From Zanthoxylum bungeanum (taxonomy: Eukaryota > Streptophyta > Magnoliopsida > Sapindales > Rutaceae), in assembly GCA_019454045.1 (NCBI GenBank), contig SKCR01025336.1:124001-188000 (forward strand): a stretch of 64,000 bases of DNA, in the 5' to 3' direction. Position numbers and translations under genes: made by a program. Of the stretch, positions 35,519 to 47,935 are shown piece after piece (within the stretch, counting starts at the first letter, position 1; every line of letters begins with the position of its first letter). Below the pieces are notes generated by a model that was given only the letters and a program-made list of their open reading frames with translations, had not been told where the DNA came from and searched no databases.

Positions 35519-38370
35519 ATGACTATTCTCAAGGAGACAAAGTCAAACTTTGCAATTAGGCAAGTAGCGCAAGGCGCACCTTACTTCGATATTCTAGAAA
35601 CCCGAGGCTTGGCCAAAGGCTACTGGAATGTTGAAATTGGCAAAGGCAAAATCATTATAATCTTTTGGGAAGATAAAATGATATATCCTAAGAAGGAATT
35701 GAAGAGGAACAAGGCTCTTACTTCAAATATGTTTGTCATAATTATGTTCACAACTAGTATTGAAATTGGATTTTAAATACTTAGTGTGATACATAAATAT
35801 GTACTGTTGTGCAGAATCTGCTTTAAGCAGAATACTGACTTCAGACGAGATTACTCTGTGAATTGAAAACGAGACGATAGTCGCTGTTTTAACCGTAGAT
35901 ACCTAAGTTTAGGAACTGCCATTCAGGTGTGTACTTAAATTAGGAAACTGTTAAAATGTAACTAGTTTGACTAGAAACATTATCTCTATATCGCGTATAA
36001 CCCGCTACGGGTGTACCTTTATATTCTAGAACACTAAAGTGTCTTATTATATAAAGATGATATTGAGATAAACACATTAGATGTGAATAACAATATTTAT
36101 ATTTTGAATATAAACAATATCTCAAATATATAACATGACAAATAAATAGCTCAAACTGATTTGATCAGAAGAAACTAATTGCGGCATTGTTGTCTGGGAC
36201 ACAATCAAACAAGACTCGTATATCCACACTTTCGAAGAGTGGGTACTAGGACTAATTTGATTCCATTCAAATAAAGTCTACGAATCTAGTTTATTGGGCA
36301 AAATGCCTATAGCACTATTTACTTGGTAAAAGTGTAAATGCCACTGATCTGTTAGCCCTAGTTCATAGTGAAGCAAGTGGACCCATGTCTAGCTAGGCTA
36401 GATGTGGATATGAATATTTCGTGACCTGTACGGATGTGGCATCGCGTTATGGTTATGTGTTTCTTTTAAAACACAAATCGGAAACTTTCACAGTTTCGAC
36501 ACGAAATAGACAAACAGATCAGCTAAAGTATTAAACCGTCACGGTAAAACCGTAATGAAAATACTTAAACAGTAAGTTTCTCGTATACTTGAAAGAGTAT
36601 AGTATTCTTTCAATGAGGACTCCTCACGGAACACGTCATTTTGACGGTGTGTCCGAACAGGATTAACCGAATTTTGTTAGACATGATAAGGTTAATCATG
36701 AGTCGTTCTGAGCTACCATTTCCTTCAACGGATAAGCTTTAAACAGTGCAAGAACTTATTTTGAATAAGATTCCATAATAATCTGTTTGACAGATATCAT
36801 ATTAGATATGAACAGGAAAAGAAACCGGGTTTCACGTTCCTGTATATATTTGGGTATGCGAGGCATATGTTTGGATAATACCAAACTGAAACCCAAATTG
36901 GATAAAATGCCAAATGTAGGATATCCTAGGGATACCATAAGTATTGTACTTATACACCTCACAAGAGAATAATTAGATTGTTGCTCACCATGTGGTTTTC
37001 CTGAAAAGGAATACCGATATGCAGTGGTAAGTGGGAGGATAGTATAACTCGATGAAAAATTGGAGTAATACTGTTCAAGGCACCGAATCTTAATGGAACA
37101 TGAATAGTTCATCAAGGATGCAACTATGACCATTAATCTTCGAATACACAAGAACCGCGTAAGTCGGATAGAGTTAGAAAACAACCTGGGGTATGGGTTT
37201 CTGATCTCACCTCATAAAGATGTCTATCTTATTGAGGAATACCAACTGGCTACGTATAAGGAAGTGATACAAGGTATCAACTCCCTAATTATGGCAAAGT
37301 GCTATATAATCCGAAACGGATTCCATGTATATCAACCAGTTTGGATACTAGTTGATGTACCACAAGGCATTGTGCCTACTGGTACTATAAGTCTTCAAGG
37401 AAGACGTACATGGATGGCAACATACCAACGTATAAAGCTAGGCTTTTAACTGAAAGGTATCGTTATCGACATTGTGTTGATTACGATTCAACCTTTTACC
37501 TATTGCCACGGTAAATCCATTTGGATAATGCTTGCTGATGTGAGCATGAGTTCTTGGAATTATTGGTTTGATGCAATCATAATGGTGTATGATTTTATTC
37601 AAAACGAAAATGATTTTTGTGTAAATAAGAGGGTTAGTGGGAGCGCACTGACAGTGGCTGTCCTATAAAATAATGATAATATGTCATTTCTTGGAAATGA
37701 TATTCCCATAAAAAAAATATCGATGAAAGCTTGGCTTTCGAAATACTCTCCGTGGAACCGTACATTGAAAAATGTACAAGACCTGGTGTATCATACGCTT
37801 TGAGCATATGGATTCACAAACAGGCTAATCCGAGTGATAGTCACTGGATTGACATTAGGAACATCCGTTAGTATCTTAGAGAACTAAGGATGCTGTCTTA
37901 GTCTATGGAGAAGGAGAACTTGAAGTGACTGGGATCACTGTAGCAAATTTCCTATAACCGATAAAGACGACTAAAAGTCACAAACGGTACTATACAGTTT
38001 GAATAACGGTGCAGTGAGCTGGAAATATTTCAAGCAAGATACTGTTACCAAATAAACAACAAATACGGTTTGTTGTTGCAGGTGAAGCAGCAATAGAAGT
38101 CATTTGGGTCGATACATATCTAATTAGATTAGATAAAGTTCTGTTAGCAGCTGAGCTAGGCATCAGCACAGGCTAAAGAATTAATGGTCTCATCAACGAT
38201 CCAGATACAAACTTACATATTCATCTGATTCGTTCGGATCATACATCATGGCGATGTGATGATCGAATAAATCGCATCAAGATGATAATCATGCAAATCC
38301 GCTGACGAAAGCTTTTCTCAGCAATTTGAGCCAACCGTACATAGTTCAGGTGTCAAAGACTCGAGTGACT
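35519..38370 (+). pseudogene. Collapsed copia gag-pol fossil (family B, plus copy)
   Basis: Traces follow normal copia order. 35519-35776 is an open frame with a gag C-terminal/protease-linker look (KKELKRNKAL). At about 35860-36010 come AVLTVDT and SLTRNIISIS of the protease to pre-integrase region. At 36330-36500 is integrase (YFVTCTDVASRYGYVFLLKH). RT starts near 37320 (VYQPVWILVDVPQGIVPTG), then jumps to SSWNYWFDAIIMVYDFIQ (37550-37610), so the segment that should carry the FLNG and YGLKQ motifs is absent. RNase H traces run to 38370. No catalytic YVDD box is intact. A 142-codon frame on the opposite strand (36756-37184) is an antisense by-product. Confidence 0.8.
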
Positions 38371-38381
38371 GGCTATAGGCC

Positions 38382-38392
38382 AAGTGGGAGAT
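38382..38392 (+). promoter_or_regulatory. Polypurine tract
   Basis: AAGTGGGAGAT directly before the 3' LTR; identical in the minus-strand element. Confidence 0.88.
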
Positions 38393-40536
38393 TGTTGGAT
38401 AATTATGACCCATAGCGTCACAATTTGTACAGATCACGGTGTCATTGTACAAATTAACTATGTAATAAAGGAGGTTGCACTCTTATCATTTATGATTAGA
38501 TCACCTAGATGTATAAATGATGAGAGGTCCCTATGATTTGTTCCTGGATGGAGAATCATATGAGACAGTATCAGTCCACGAAGGATAAATCATTAAATAT
38601 CCCCAGTCAGAGTATTATCGAGATTGGACATCGATAAATATGTAAAAGACTAGTATTACACTTGTGCGCCTTTGTGAGGGCACAACGACATAGTTCTCAT
38701 ATATTTGGGTATAGGATACTCATGCAAGTGTAATAGGAGGTTGTGTTTCACCGATGGTACGGGAAACAGCTTCGCTCTGGATATGACCCCGCGGAATCCC
38801 TTTGGTAATATGACTATGTGCCTATGGGATCTGCAATCAGGGTAGGTGTATTTGGTCTTAACCTGAGACTTGCACCGCTAATACTTACGACAATCGATAT
38901 ACTTTAGTTGAGGTCGTCCAGGGCTTTAACCGGTTCTGAGTATGCCAATTCTGGGTATATTGAGAATCATAGTGTGTTGGGTGTGATGTCAAGACGGAAG
39001 TATCACTCCAGTCATAGTGGAGATTACGGTCACGTAGGATACAGAACTCGTTCTCTTAAATGCTCGAGCTAACGGGATATTATGACTAGGTCATGTTTAT
39101 CCGATTATAGAGACTAGTTACCAGACATCCGATATGTGCTTCGTACGGGGCAGACACAATTCCAGCCCCAGGCCTAGCACGTGATCATCCGATACTGGAC
39201 AGAAATACGCAATACTACGGTATACTACGCTTGATATAGATCATATATTCCTGTAAGGATATTTCCGGAGAATTGTGTAGGCATGACGCTTTGCTAGAAG
39301 CCAACCTTGTCTCGTAAATCGGTATAAATATAATACGAGGTACTTACGTGTTCGGATAGTCCGACGACCGTATTTACTGCCAACATATCCGGAGATCTCA
39401 TGGGTCGCTTCCCAAAGATTCACCGATGATGTATGACTCGCACTAAAATTAATCTGGGATTAATTCGATGAGAGAAAAAATTAATCTGGGATTAATTACG
39501 GAGATATTTTATCTATGATTAAATACAAATAAAAGAGAGAGAACGATTAATTTGGAATTAATCGATCAAATAATATATTCGATATATTATACGAAATTGG
39601 ATTTCGACGCGGAATTGAAATTGGATTTTAATTCGGGCGAACGAATTAATTTAGAATTAATTCGTTAGCGACGTGAATAGTGATTTCGCTAGGCGTAATC
39701 ATTTAATTACGACGCGACGGAAAATTCGTTAATTTGGAATTAGCGAACCCGAGCCCGAGAGTGATTGCGAGCGCATTCGCATTTCGAATTCGAGCGCGGC
39801 ACGCAAGTCACATCAAGCGTCAAATCGCTAGTCGCATCAATTGTCAAATCACTTGTCACTTTGAGAGATGTGATGTGACATGACATGTTGTCACTTTAAT
39901 AAAGTGACTTGATGTGAATAGTAAAAAGTGATGGGAATAAAGTTGAAATGACTTGTACTTTTACTTTTGCTTTTTCCATTTGACTTTTGATTTAATTTTA
40001 ATATATGTTTTATTTATTTACTTGGTAAATGTTTTAAAATAAAATATATATAAAGCTTTTATTCTCTCTCTCCTCCAAGCATTGCTCACGTTTTTTGACA
40101 AACTTTTGGGAGCCAAAATTGCTCTTATCTCTCTCGGCCTTGGAGGCTTTTTTCTTCATTATTTTTTCTGGTTCAGAAACAGTGAAAGTGAGGAAGAAAG
40201 GAATGATTTTGTTGCAAGATCTTAGTGCTAGCACACTCTAGGAGACATACAAGGTGATAGGGAAGTGAGTTTGTGAGCATGGAGAAGCTTGAAGCTTAGA
40301 GCTTCAATGGTGATGACCATGGCCGAATTCTTGGAGGATCTTCACAGCCCAAACCGACCACTCTACTGCCTTGGAAGAGCCTTGGTCGAACCTCCAACAA
40401 AGAAGAAAAGGAAGATCTTCTTTGGTGCATCAAAACTAATCAATATGAGTATATGTTTCCGCCTTTATTCCTTGATGTATTCATACGAATTTTATGCTTG
40501 ATTTCATGATCTTGGGACCTATATTAGAAACCAACA
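38393..40536 (+). mobile_element. Family B 3' LTR
   Basis: TGTTGGATAATT to AGAAACCAACA, exactly as long as the 5' LTR. It keeps the inverted-repeat ladder (about 39447-39742). The donor-like GTGAGT of the 5' LTR is ATGAGT here (40445). Confidence 0.93.
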
Positions 40537-41051
40537 GAGGATCCAGGTCTGGAAAAATTCGGGTTCGTAATATATTTTTACGGATCCGGATCTTGATTTT
40601 AAAGATCCGTGCGTATTCGGGTTCGGACCCGGGTTTACATGATTCCGGATCCGATTAATTTCAAAAATTTTTAAAAATATATAATTAGGATATTTTATTA
40701 ATTAATTGATAATTTTTACATGGAACCGATTAAATTTAATTATATTTTAATGAATTTCAATTTTTGTATATTTTAGTGAATTTCAATTTGTGATAATTTA
40801 GGATTTTTCATGATATTAATTAATAAATTTAAATTTGTTTAATTTTTATGCAGGTTACGGATCCAGATACTTTTAATTTTTATGCAGGTTCCGGATCCAG
40901 ATACGAGTATATCCGGACTTTTATCGGGTATACCCGGATCCTGATACAGATGCTTTTTCCTGGATCTGGGTCCGGATCCCAAAAAAAAACTTTCTGAATC
41001 CAGACCCAAATCCATCCAAATCGGATCTGAATCCGGATTTTACTATCCCTA
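40537..41051. mobile_element. hAT-like MITE, main body and right end
   Basis: With the left end and the copia removed the element is about 550 bp. It is rich in GGATCCGGAT and GGGTCCGGATCC motifs, ends TACTATCCCTA, and is followed by GTTACACG, an 8-bp duplication (with an AC slip on the left) as expected for hAT elements. A 33-bp direct repeat around TTTTTATGCAGGTT..CGGATCCAGATAC lies at about 40838-40905. No transposase is encoded. Confidence 0.65.
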
Positions 41052-41358
41052 GTTACACGGAACAAGAGGTAGATTTTGATCAAACTCGTACTCTCTTTTT
41101 TAGCTTTGTCTTTGTCAAACTATCAATGTAAAATGATGTGGAATTTCCCACACAACAACTTTAAATAAAAAAAAAAAAAAAAAAAAAACTCAGACAAATG
41201 ATTTATTTAGTTGTGTTGTGTTTTTTAAATGGAGTAGTTTTCTTGATTTCTTGAACTTTCTTAAAGGAGTTCATTCACCGAGAAAGTGCATGTGGGTGTG
41301 AATGTCGTCTATTTGTATCTAACATTATATCATGGCTATCGTTTTATTTATTTATTTA
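41052..41358. other. Unclassified, with poly(A) tract
   Basis: AT-rich sequence with an A run of about 20 at 41167-41188. I see nothing else in it. Confidence 0.4.
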
Positions 41359-41538
41359 ATTTTTTTTTTTTGGAAACGTTAAAAATTCCACTGTCAAATC
41401 ATGAGACCCAAGTTTAAGTGGAGCTGGTAAAATCCCGGTTATTCCGGACACTTATAAGAAATGCACATCTGGATTCAAACTCAGGATGTGACAACTAAGT
41501 CCTAAATTTTTTACCACCAAATCACACCCATTAGGGGC
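41359..41538 (-). mobile_element. tRNA-derived SINE, copy 1
   Basis: Read on the minus strand it starts GCCCCTAATGGGTG, has an RNA polymerase III A box (GTGATTTGGTGGT, 41513-41525) and B box (GAGTTTGAATCC, 41471-41482) at tRNA-like spacing, then a tRNA-unrelated body and a terminal A tract (T run 41360-41371 on plus). TAAATAAATAA flanks both ends as a probable target duplication (41539-41549 and within 41344-41358). It aligns end to end with the copy at 56013-56193. Such SINEs are moved by LINE proteins. Confidence 0.82.
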
Positions 41539-41549
41539 TTATTTATTTA

Positions 41550-42529
41550 TAGATACTTCAACACAAACTTAAACTTTTGGTACTAAGCTTGAGCAAAGAA
41601 GAAACATTGGCAGACAAAATATTGAATCATATAAGCATGATGCATGGTGACGGCTAATTTCTCATCAAGCTTCTCTATTAAAAAAAAAAAGGAAAATTTA
41701 CAGAACTAATTCATTTACTCCTCTCATTCTCAAAACTAACCTAACTTTTGAAAAATATTATTGTCAACCAATGACAAAATTTTCAAATCAAATTACCCCT
41801 ATGAAACTGAACTAGAGAACTTAAATCTTAAACACAAATTCAAGATCAGAATACTACACAATCTTATTATTTCCCTTATAATTTTTCATAAATTTATCAA
41901 AAATATAATCACAAAAGACATAATCATTATCATTAAATGGGAAAGCAATAAACTAGAGTTAGCAATAAAATTATGTAATTTGTGTTTTAATTAAATTGGT
42001 ACTTTCGTATGATTTATATTGGTTATGATGGTTTTATATTGGTTGCTAAGAAATTATGATAACATTGTATTGATTGTATTATCCTTGTAGTACCTCAAAT
42101 TTAGGTAAAATATAGGTTGCCATCACGGATTTCTGATAATGACAATATACCATTGGTTTGTGTTTTGCATTAATGAGTTACTTTTTTTTATTAATGGTGT
42201 TAAGTGGATGATCTTAATGAAATTTTTGACAAATCATTGTATTGTAGTTGCTCATTGGTAAAAAATCAATAGGTTATGAGATGTAATGATATTGTCAAAA
42301 TTCTTTGATGGTGCATAAATAATCTCTAAAAATAAATAAAATAACAATAATAAAATAATAATAATAGTAATAAAGTAATCTATGTAATATGATTTAGTAT
42401 TAATAATGTGGCGAAACCATAAACCATAAACTCTCTAGAAAATTTTCACCGAGAAAATTAGTTTTCATTGTAAAGTAACAAGCGAAATTGTTTAAAATAA
42501 AGAAACACAAAAAAAAAATAATAATAATG
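41550..42529. other. Unclassified AT-rich sequence
   Basis: No element ends and no convincing frame; (AATA)n-like runs occur at 42335-42372. Confidence 0.35.
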
Positions 42530-42705
42530 GCCAAGTGGATCCTAATAGACGTCCACATACTTCGTAGCTTCCTCCCTAGTCACCACACAAATACATGCCT
42601 AAATCCCCCCATCACATGCACACCGAACTCCCTCACCATACTCATGCCTATCATAGCTCCCTCGCTCCAACCATCAGAAATAATACCAGCAAAATATTCC
42701 TCACG
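42530..42705 (-). pseudogene. Unidentified exon-like coding fragment
   Basis: On the minus strand 42705-42580 is open for 41 codons (REEYFAGIISDGW, GAMIGMSMVREFG, VMGGFRHVFVW). It starts right after TTTTTTCTGATAG, a good pyrimidine tract plus AG acceptor. A +1 shift lets protein-like sequence continue (VVTREEATKYVDVY, stop, DPLGHY) to about 42530. Composition is higher in GC than the flanks and amino acid use is protein-like. I do not recognise the family. It could be a decayed host exon captured by transposons, or chance. Confidence 0.35.
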
Positions 42706-43134
42706 CTATCAGAAAAAACAAAAGGTTGTGATGTTAAATTTCATATTCTTTCAATTTAATAATAATATAAATTATTATATAATTGTATGAATTATTATTA
42801 AATTAAAAATTATTATTATTAATTAATTTTTTTTGGAGATGATCTCTTCCCCACAAGGAATTCTGATAATATCATTTCACCTCATTTTTTTTTATCAATG
42901 AGCCACTACAATATAATGATTTAAGAAAAATGCTCTTTCGATGTCATTAGTCATTTAATAATGAAAAAATGTCTCATTGATTAAAAAATCTGACAAGAAA
43001 CTCGCTTGGGTGTTAAACCAAACAACCCTCGAGCATCTATCTAAACCCTAAGAACCCTAATCAATGATTTTGTAAGAACAAAATCCATCCAAGATAAGCC
43101 CTAGACCACTGTGAAACCTCGCCCATGATAACCT
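42706..43134. other. Unclassified, possibly gypsy LTR tail
   Basis: If the later insertions are removed this sequence joins the gypsy-like segment starting at 54574. AACCCTAATC and AAACCCTAAG repeats near 43040-43070 are of telomere-box type but isolated. Confidence 0.3.
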
Positions 43135-43139
43135 AGAAC

Positions 43140-45351
43140 TGTTGAGTTCTATTCAAGTCCCAAGATCAACAAATCATGCACAAAAACCGCATATGAACAC
43201 ATCAAATGAGGTGCGGAATATACTCACATTGATGGGTTTGATGCTAGGAAGAACACAAGATGCGTATTCATCCTCCATTGAGCTCGACAGTAGCTTTCCT
43301 TGACAGTGGGCTGCTCGGTTTGAACTGGTTTGGACTCCACCATTTTCGGCCATGCATGGACTCCATTGAAGCTCCAAGCTTCAAGCTTTCCAAGCTCAAA
43401 GAATCACTTCCCTATCACCTATGTATCACTCAAGGTGTGCTAGCACTTGTTCATCTTCCATTTTGCTTCTCAATTTTTCGGTGAAACCAGAAAAATAAAT
43501 AGAAAAATCGCACCATGCGTGAAGGAGATGAAAGAAGAAAAAGAGAGGGAGATGAGAGAAACCGTGAAGACCAAAGAGCAATGAGAGAGAGTCACGTGAA
43601 TGACTCAAAAGGGGCCAAAAAACGTGAACAATAATTGTGAGAGAGAAAGTGTTAAATGCTTTTTATATTTACAAAAATAAACAAAAGCATTTACCACCTT
43701 TTACTTTCAAAAAGCAAAGTCAAAAGGTCAAAAAGCATTCATCATTTCAACTTTTACTTTTAACTTTAAGTCATATCATCAATCACTTTTCACATCACAT
43801 CTATTCACTTTAATAAAGTGACATATTGTCAAGTCACATCACTCAAAGTGACAATTGATTTGACGATTGACGCGACTAGTGATTTGACGCTTGATGTGAC
43901 TCGCGTGCCGCGCTCGAATTCGAAATGCGAATGCGCTCGCAATCACTCTCGGGCTCGGGTTCGCTAATTCCAAATTAACGAATTTTCCGTCGCGTCGTAA
44001 TTAAGTGATTATGCCTAGCGAATTCACTATTCACGTCGCCAACGAATTAATTCTAAATTAATTCGTTCGCCCGAATTAAAATCTAATTTTAATTCCGCAT
44101 CAAAATCCAATTTCGATTATATATCGAATATATTAATTTTATCGATTAATTCCAAATTAATCGTTCTCTCTCTTTTATTAATATTTTATCCCAGATAAAA
44201 TATCTCCGTAATTAATCCCAGATTAATTTTCTCTCTCATCGAATTAATCCCAGATTAATTCTATCTCTCTCTCTTCTAATTAATCCCAGATTAATCAAAG
44301 TGCGAGTAATACGTCATCGGTGAATCTTCAGGAACCGACCCATGAGATCTCCGGATATGTTGGCAGTAAATACGGTCGTCGGACTATCCGAACACGTAAG
44401 TACCTCGTACTATGTTTATACCGATTTACAAGACAAGGTTGGCTTCTAGCAAAGCGCCATGCCTACCCAATTCTCCAGAAATATTCTTACAGGAATATAT
44501 AGATCTATATCAAGCGTAGTATACTAAGTATTGTGCGTATCGGCCCAGTATCGGATAATCACGTGTTAGGGCTGGGGCTGGATAAGTGTCTGCCCCGTCC
44601 GAAACACATATCGGATGTCTGGTAACATAGTCTCTAGAATCGGATATACATGACCTGGTCACAATATCCCGATTGGTTGCGCAACACTCAAGAGCACTAG
44701 TACCGTATCCTGCGTGACATCATCTCCAATATGACTGGAGTGATACTTCCGTCTCGACATCACATCCAATACACTACGACTCTCTGATAAACCCAGAAGT
44801 GGTGAACACAGAACCGGTCAAAGCCCCCAACCACCAAATCCAAAGTTTATCGATTATCGTAAGTATTAGCGATGCAAGTCTCAGGTTAAGACTATACACA
44901 CCTACCTTGATTTCGGCCTCCCATAGACACATAGTCATAATACCAATGGGATTCCGAGGGGTCTATCCAGAGCGAAGCTGTTTCCCGTACCATCGGTGAA
45001 ACACGACCTCCTATCGCACTTGCATAAGTATCCAATACTTATATATATGAGAACTATGCCGTTGTGCCCTCACAACGCGCACAAGTGCAATACTAGCCTA
45101 TTCCGCATTATCGATGTCCAGTCTCGATAATACTACGGCTAGGGATATTTAATGATTAATCCTTCGTGGACTGATACTGTCTCATATCATCTCAATCCAG
45201 GAACTAATCATAGGGACCTCTCTTCATTTATATATCTATGGTGATCTAATCACAAATGACGAGAGTGCAATTTCCTTGTTACATAGTTAATTTGCTACAA
45301 CAACACAATGTTCTGTGCAAATAGTGACGCTATGGGTCATATTATCCAACA
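43140..45351 (-). mobile_element. Family B 3' LTR (minus strand)
   Basis: On minus it runs TGTTGGATAATATGACC to AGAACTCAACA. The ladder is present and cleaner than in the older copies: AATTAATC-CCA-type repeats occur three times (44205-44300 in plus reading) and AATATTTTATC-CCA-GATAAAATATC is perfect near 44181-44205. The donor-like GTGAGT lies at 43222-43227. Confidence 0.95.
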
Positions 45352-45362
45352 ATCTCCCACTT
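45352..45362 (-). promoter_or_regulatory. Polypurine tract (minus strand)
   Basis: Minus-strand AAGTGGGAGAT abuts the 3' LTR, identical to 38382-38392. Confidence 0.9.
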
Positions 45363-45378
45363 GGCACATAGCCAGTCA

Positions 45379-47935
45379 CTCGAGTGTCTAACACCCGAAC
45401 TATGTAAGGTTCGCTCAAATTGCTGAGGAAAGGTTTTCGTCAGCGGATTTGTTTGATTATCATTTAACGCGATTTATACGATCATCACATCGCCACGATG
45501 TATGATCCGAACGAATCAGATGATATAGAAGTATATATCTGGATCGTTGATGAGACCATTAATTCTCTAGCCTGTGCTGATGCCTAGCTCAGCTGCTAAC
45601 AGAACTATATCTAATCTAATTAGATATGTATCGACCCAAATGACTTCTATTGCTGCCTCAGCTGCTGCAATTAACCCGCATGAGTTGTTTATTCGGTAAC
45701 AGTATCTTGCTTGGAAGATTTCCAGCACTTACTGCACCGTTACTCAAACTGTATAGTACCGTTTGCGACTTTTAGTCGTTTTTATCGGTTATAGGAAACT
45801 TGCTATAGTGATCCCAGTCACTTCAAGTTCTCCTTCTCCATAGACTAAGAAAACATCCTTAGTTCTCTAAAGACGCTAACGGATGTTCCTAACATCAATC
45901 CAGTGACTATCACTCGGATTAGCCTGTTTGTGAATCCATATGCTCAAAGCGTATGATACACCAGGTTTTGTACATTTTTCAATGTACGGTTCCACGGAGA
46001 GTATTTCGAAAGCCAAGCTTTCACCGACATTTATTTTATGGGAATATCATTTCCAAGAAATGACGTATTATCATTATTTTATAGGACAGCCACTGTCAGT
46101 GCGCTCCCACTAACCCTCTTATTTACACAAGAATCATTTTCATTTTGAATTAAATCATACACCATTATGATTGCATCAAAATGATAATTCCAAGAACTTA
46201 TGCTCGCGTCAGCAAGCATTATCCAAATGGATCTACCGTGGCAATAGGTAAAAGGTTGAATCGTAATCAACACAATGTCGATAACGATACCTTTCGTTAA
46301 AAAAGCCTAGCTTTATACGTTGGTATATTGCCATCCATGTACGTCTTCCTTGAAGACTTATAGTACCAATAGGCACAATGCCATGTGGTACATCAACTAG
46401 TATCCAAACTGGTTGATATACATGGAATCCATTTCGGACTCATGACACTTTGTCATAATAGGGAGTCGATACCTCGTATCACTTCCTTTGTTCTCGTGTA
46501 TTTGAAGATTAATGGTATAGTTTCATCATTGATGAACTCTATATGTTCCATTGAGATTCAGTGCCTATAACAGTATTACTCTCCGATTTTCATCGAGTTA
46601 TACTATCCTCCCACTTACCACTGCATGCATATCCTCTTAGGAAAACCGCATGGTGAGCAACAATCTAATTGTTCTCTAGTGAGGTGTTAAGTACAATACT
46701 TATGGTATCCCTAGGATGACCTACAATTGGCACTTATCATATTTGGGTTTTAGTTTGGTATCATCCAAACATATGCCAAGCATACCCAAATAGTCAGGAA
46801 TGAGAAAGTCGGTTTCTTTCCCTTTCATATCTAATATGATATCTGTCAAACAGATTATTATGGAACCTTATTCAAAATAAGTTCTTGCACTGTTTAAAGC
46901 TTATCCGTTGAAGGAAATGGTAGCTCAAAGCGACTCGTGATTAACCTTATTATGTCTAACAAAATTCGGTTAATCCTGTTCGGACACACCGTCAAAATGA
47001 CGTGTTCCGAGAGGAGTCCTCATTGAAAGAATACTATACTCTTTCAAGTATACGAGAAACTTACTGCTTAAGTATTTTTATTACGGTCTTACCGTGATGG
47101 TATAATACTATAACCGATCTGTTTGTCTATTCCGTGTCGAAACTATAAAAGTTTTCGATTTGTGTTCTTCAAAAGAACACACAACCATTACGTGATGCCA
47201 CATCCGTATAGGTCACGTAATATTTATATCCCCTTCTAGCCTAGCTAGACACGGGCCCACTTGCTTCACTATGAACTAGGGCTAACAGATCGGTGGCATT
47301 TTCACTTTTACCGAGTAAAGGTGTTTTAAGCACTTTGCTTAATAAACTAGATTCGTAGACTTTATTTGAATAGTCAAATCAGTCCTAGTACCCGCTCTTC
47401 AAAAGTGCGGATATACGATTCTTGTTTAGTGGTGTCCCTGACAATCATGCCACAATTAAGTTTCTTAACTGATCAAATCAGTTTGAGCTATTATTTGTCA
47501 TGTTATGTATTTGAGATATTATTTATATTCAAAATATAAATTCTGTTATTCACATCTAATGTGTTTATCTCAATATCATCTTTATATAATAAAACACTTT
47601 AGTGTTCTAGAATATAAAGGTACACCCGCAGCGGGTTATACGCGAATATAGATAATGTTTCTAGTCAAACTAGTTACATTATAACAGTTTCTAAATTTAA
47701 GTACTAACGCGAAGGCAGTTCCTAAATTTAGATATCTACGGTTAAAACAGCGACTATCGTCCGTCGTTTACTATTCGCAGAGTGATCTCATCTGAAGTCA
47801 GTATCCTGCTTAAAGCAGATTCTGCACAACAGTACATATTTATGTATCACACTAAGTATTTAAAATCCAATTTCAATACTAGTTGTGAACATAATTATGA
47901 CAAACATATTTGAAGTAAGAGCCTTACTCGTCTTC
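45379..47935 (-). pseudogene. Collapsed copia gag-pol fossil (family B, minus copy)
   Basis: Reading leftwards from 47935: a gag/protease linker trace, protease to pre-integrase traces (47640-47830), integrase (about 47160-47300), the start of RT near 46400, the fused RT segment with SSWNYHFDAIIMVYDLIQ (46079-46273) and RNase H traces to 45379. The junction after the RT N-terminus is the same as in the plus-strand element. A segment of about 350 bp that the plus element has at 35290-35640 is absent here. No domain is intact. Confidence 0.8.

Larger units (their letters stand above)
30446..40536 (+). mobile_element. Complete non-autonomous Ty1/copia element, family B, plus strand (10.1 kb)
   Basis: Two 2144-bp LTRs (30446-32589, 38393-40536) bound an internal region with a degenerate PBS and a PPT. 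The 5-bp duplication GAGGA is perfect (30441-30445 and 40537-40541). By eye the LTRs differ at roughly seventy positions (about 3%), mostly transitions, so the insertion is moderately old. Internally only fossils of the copia polyprotein remain, and the centre of reverse transcriptase is gone. The minus-strand element at 43140-53141 shares the same fossils and deletion, so this structure was already defective when it moved, implying mobilisation by proteins from another copy. Confidence 0.93.

Noticed and set aside
36756..37184. 142-codon minus-strand frame, longest on that strand
   Set aside because: It is antisense to decayed copia pol and contains no recognisable motif; the sister element does not keep it.
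41471..41525. Possible tRNA gene
   Set aside because: A and B boxes are present but no cloverleaf can be folded around them, and the unit is repeated with a tail and TSD, so it is a SINE.
43040..43070. Interstitial telomere repeat
   Set aside because: Only two degenerate AAACCCTAA-type units, below what would be convincing.
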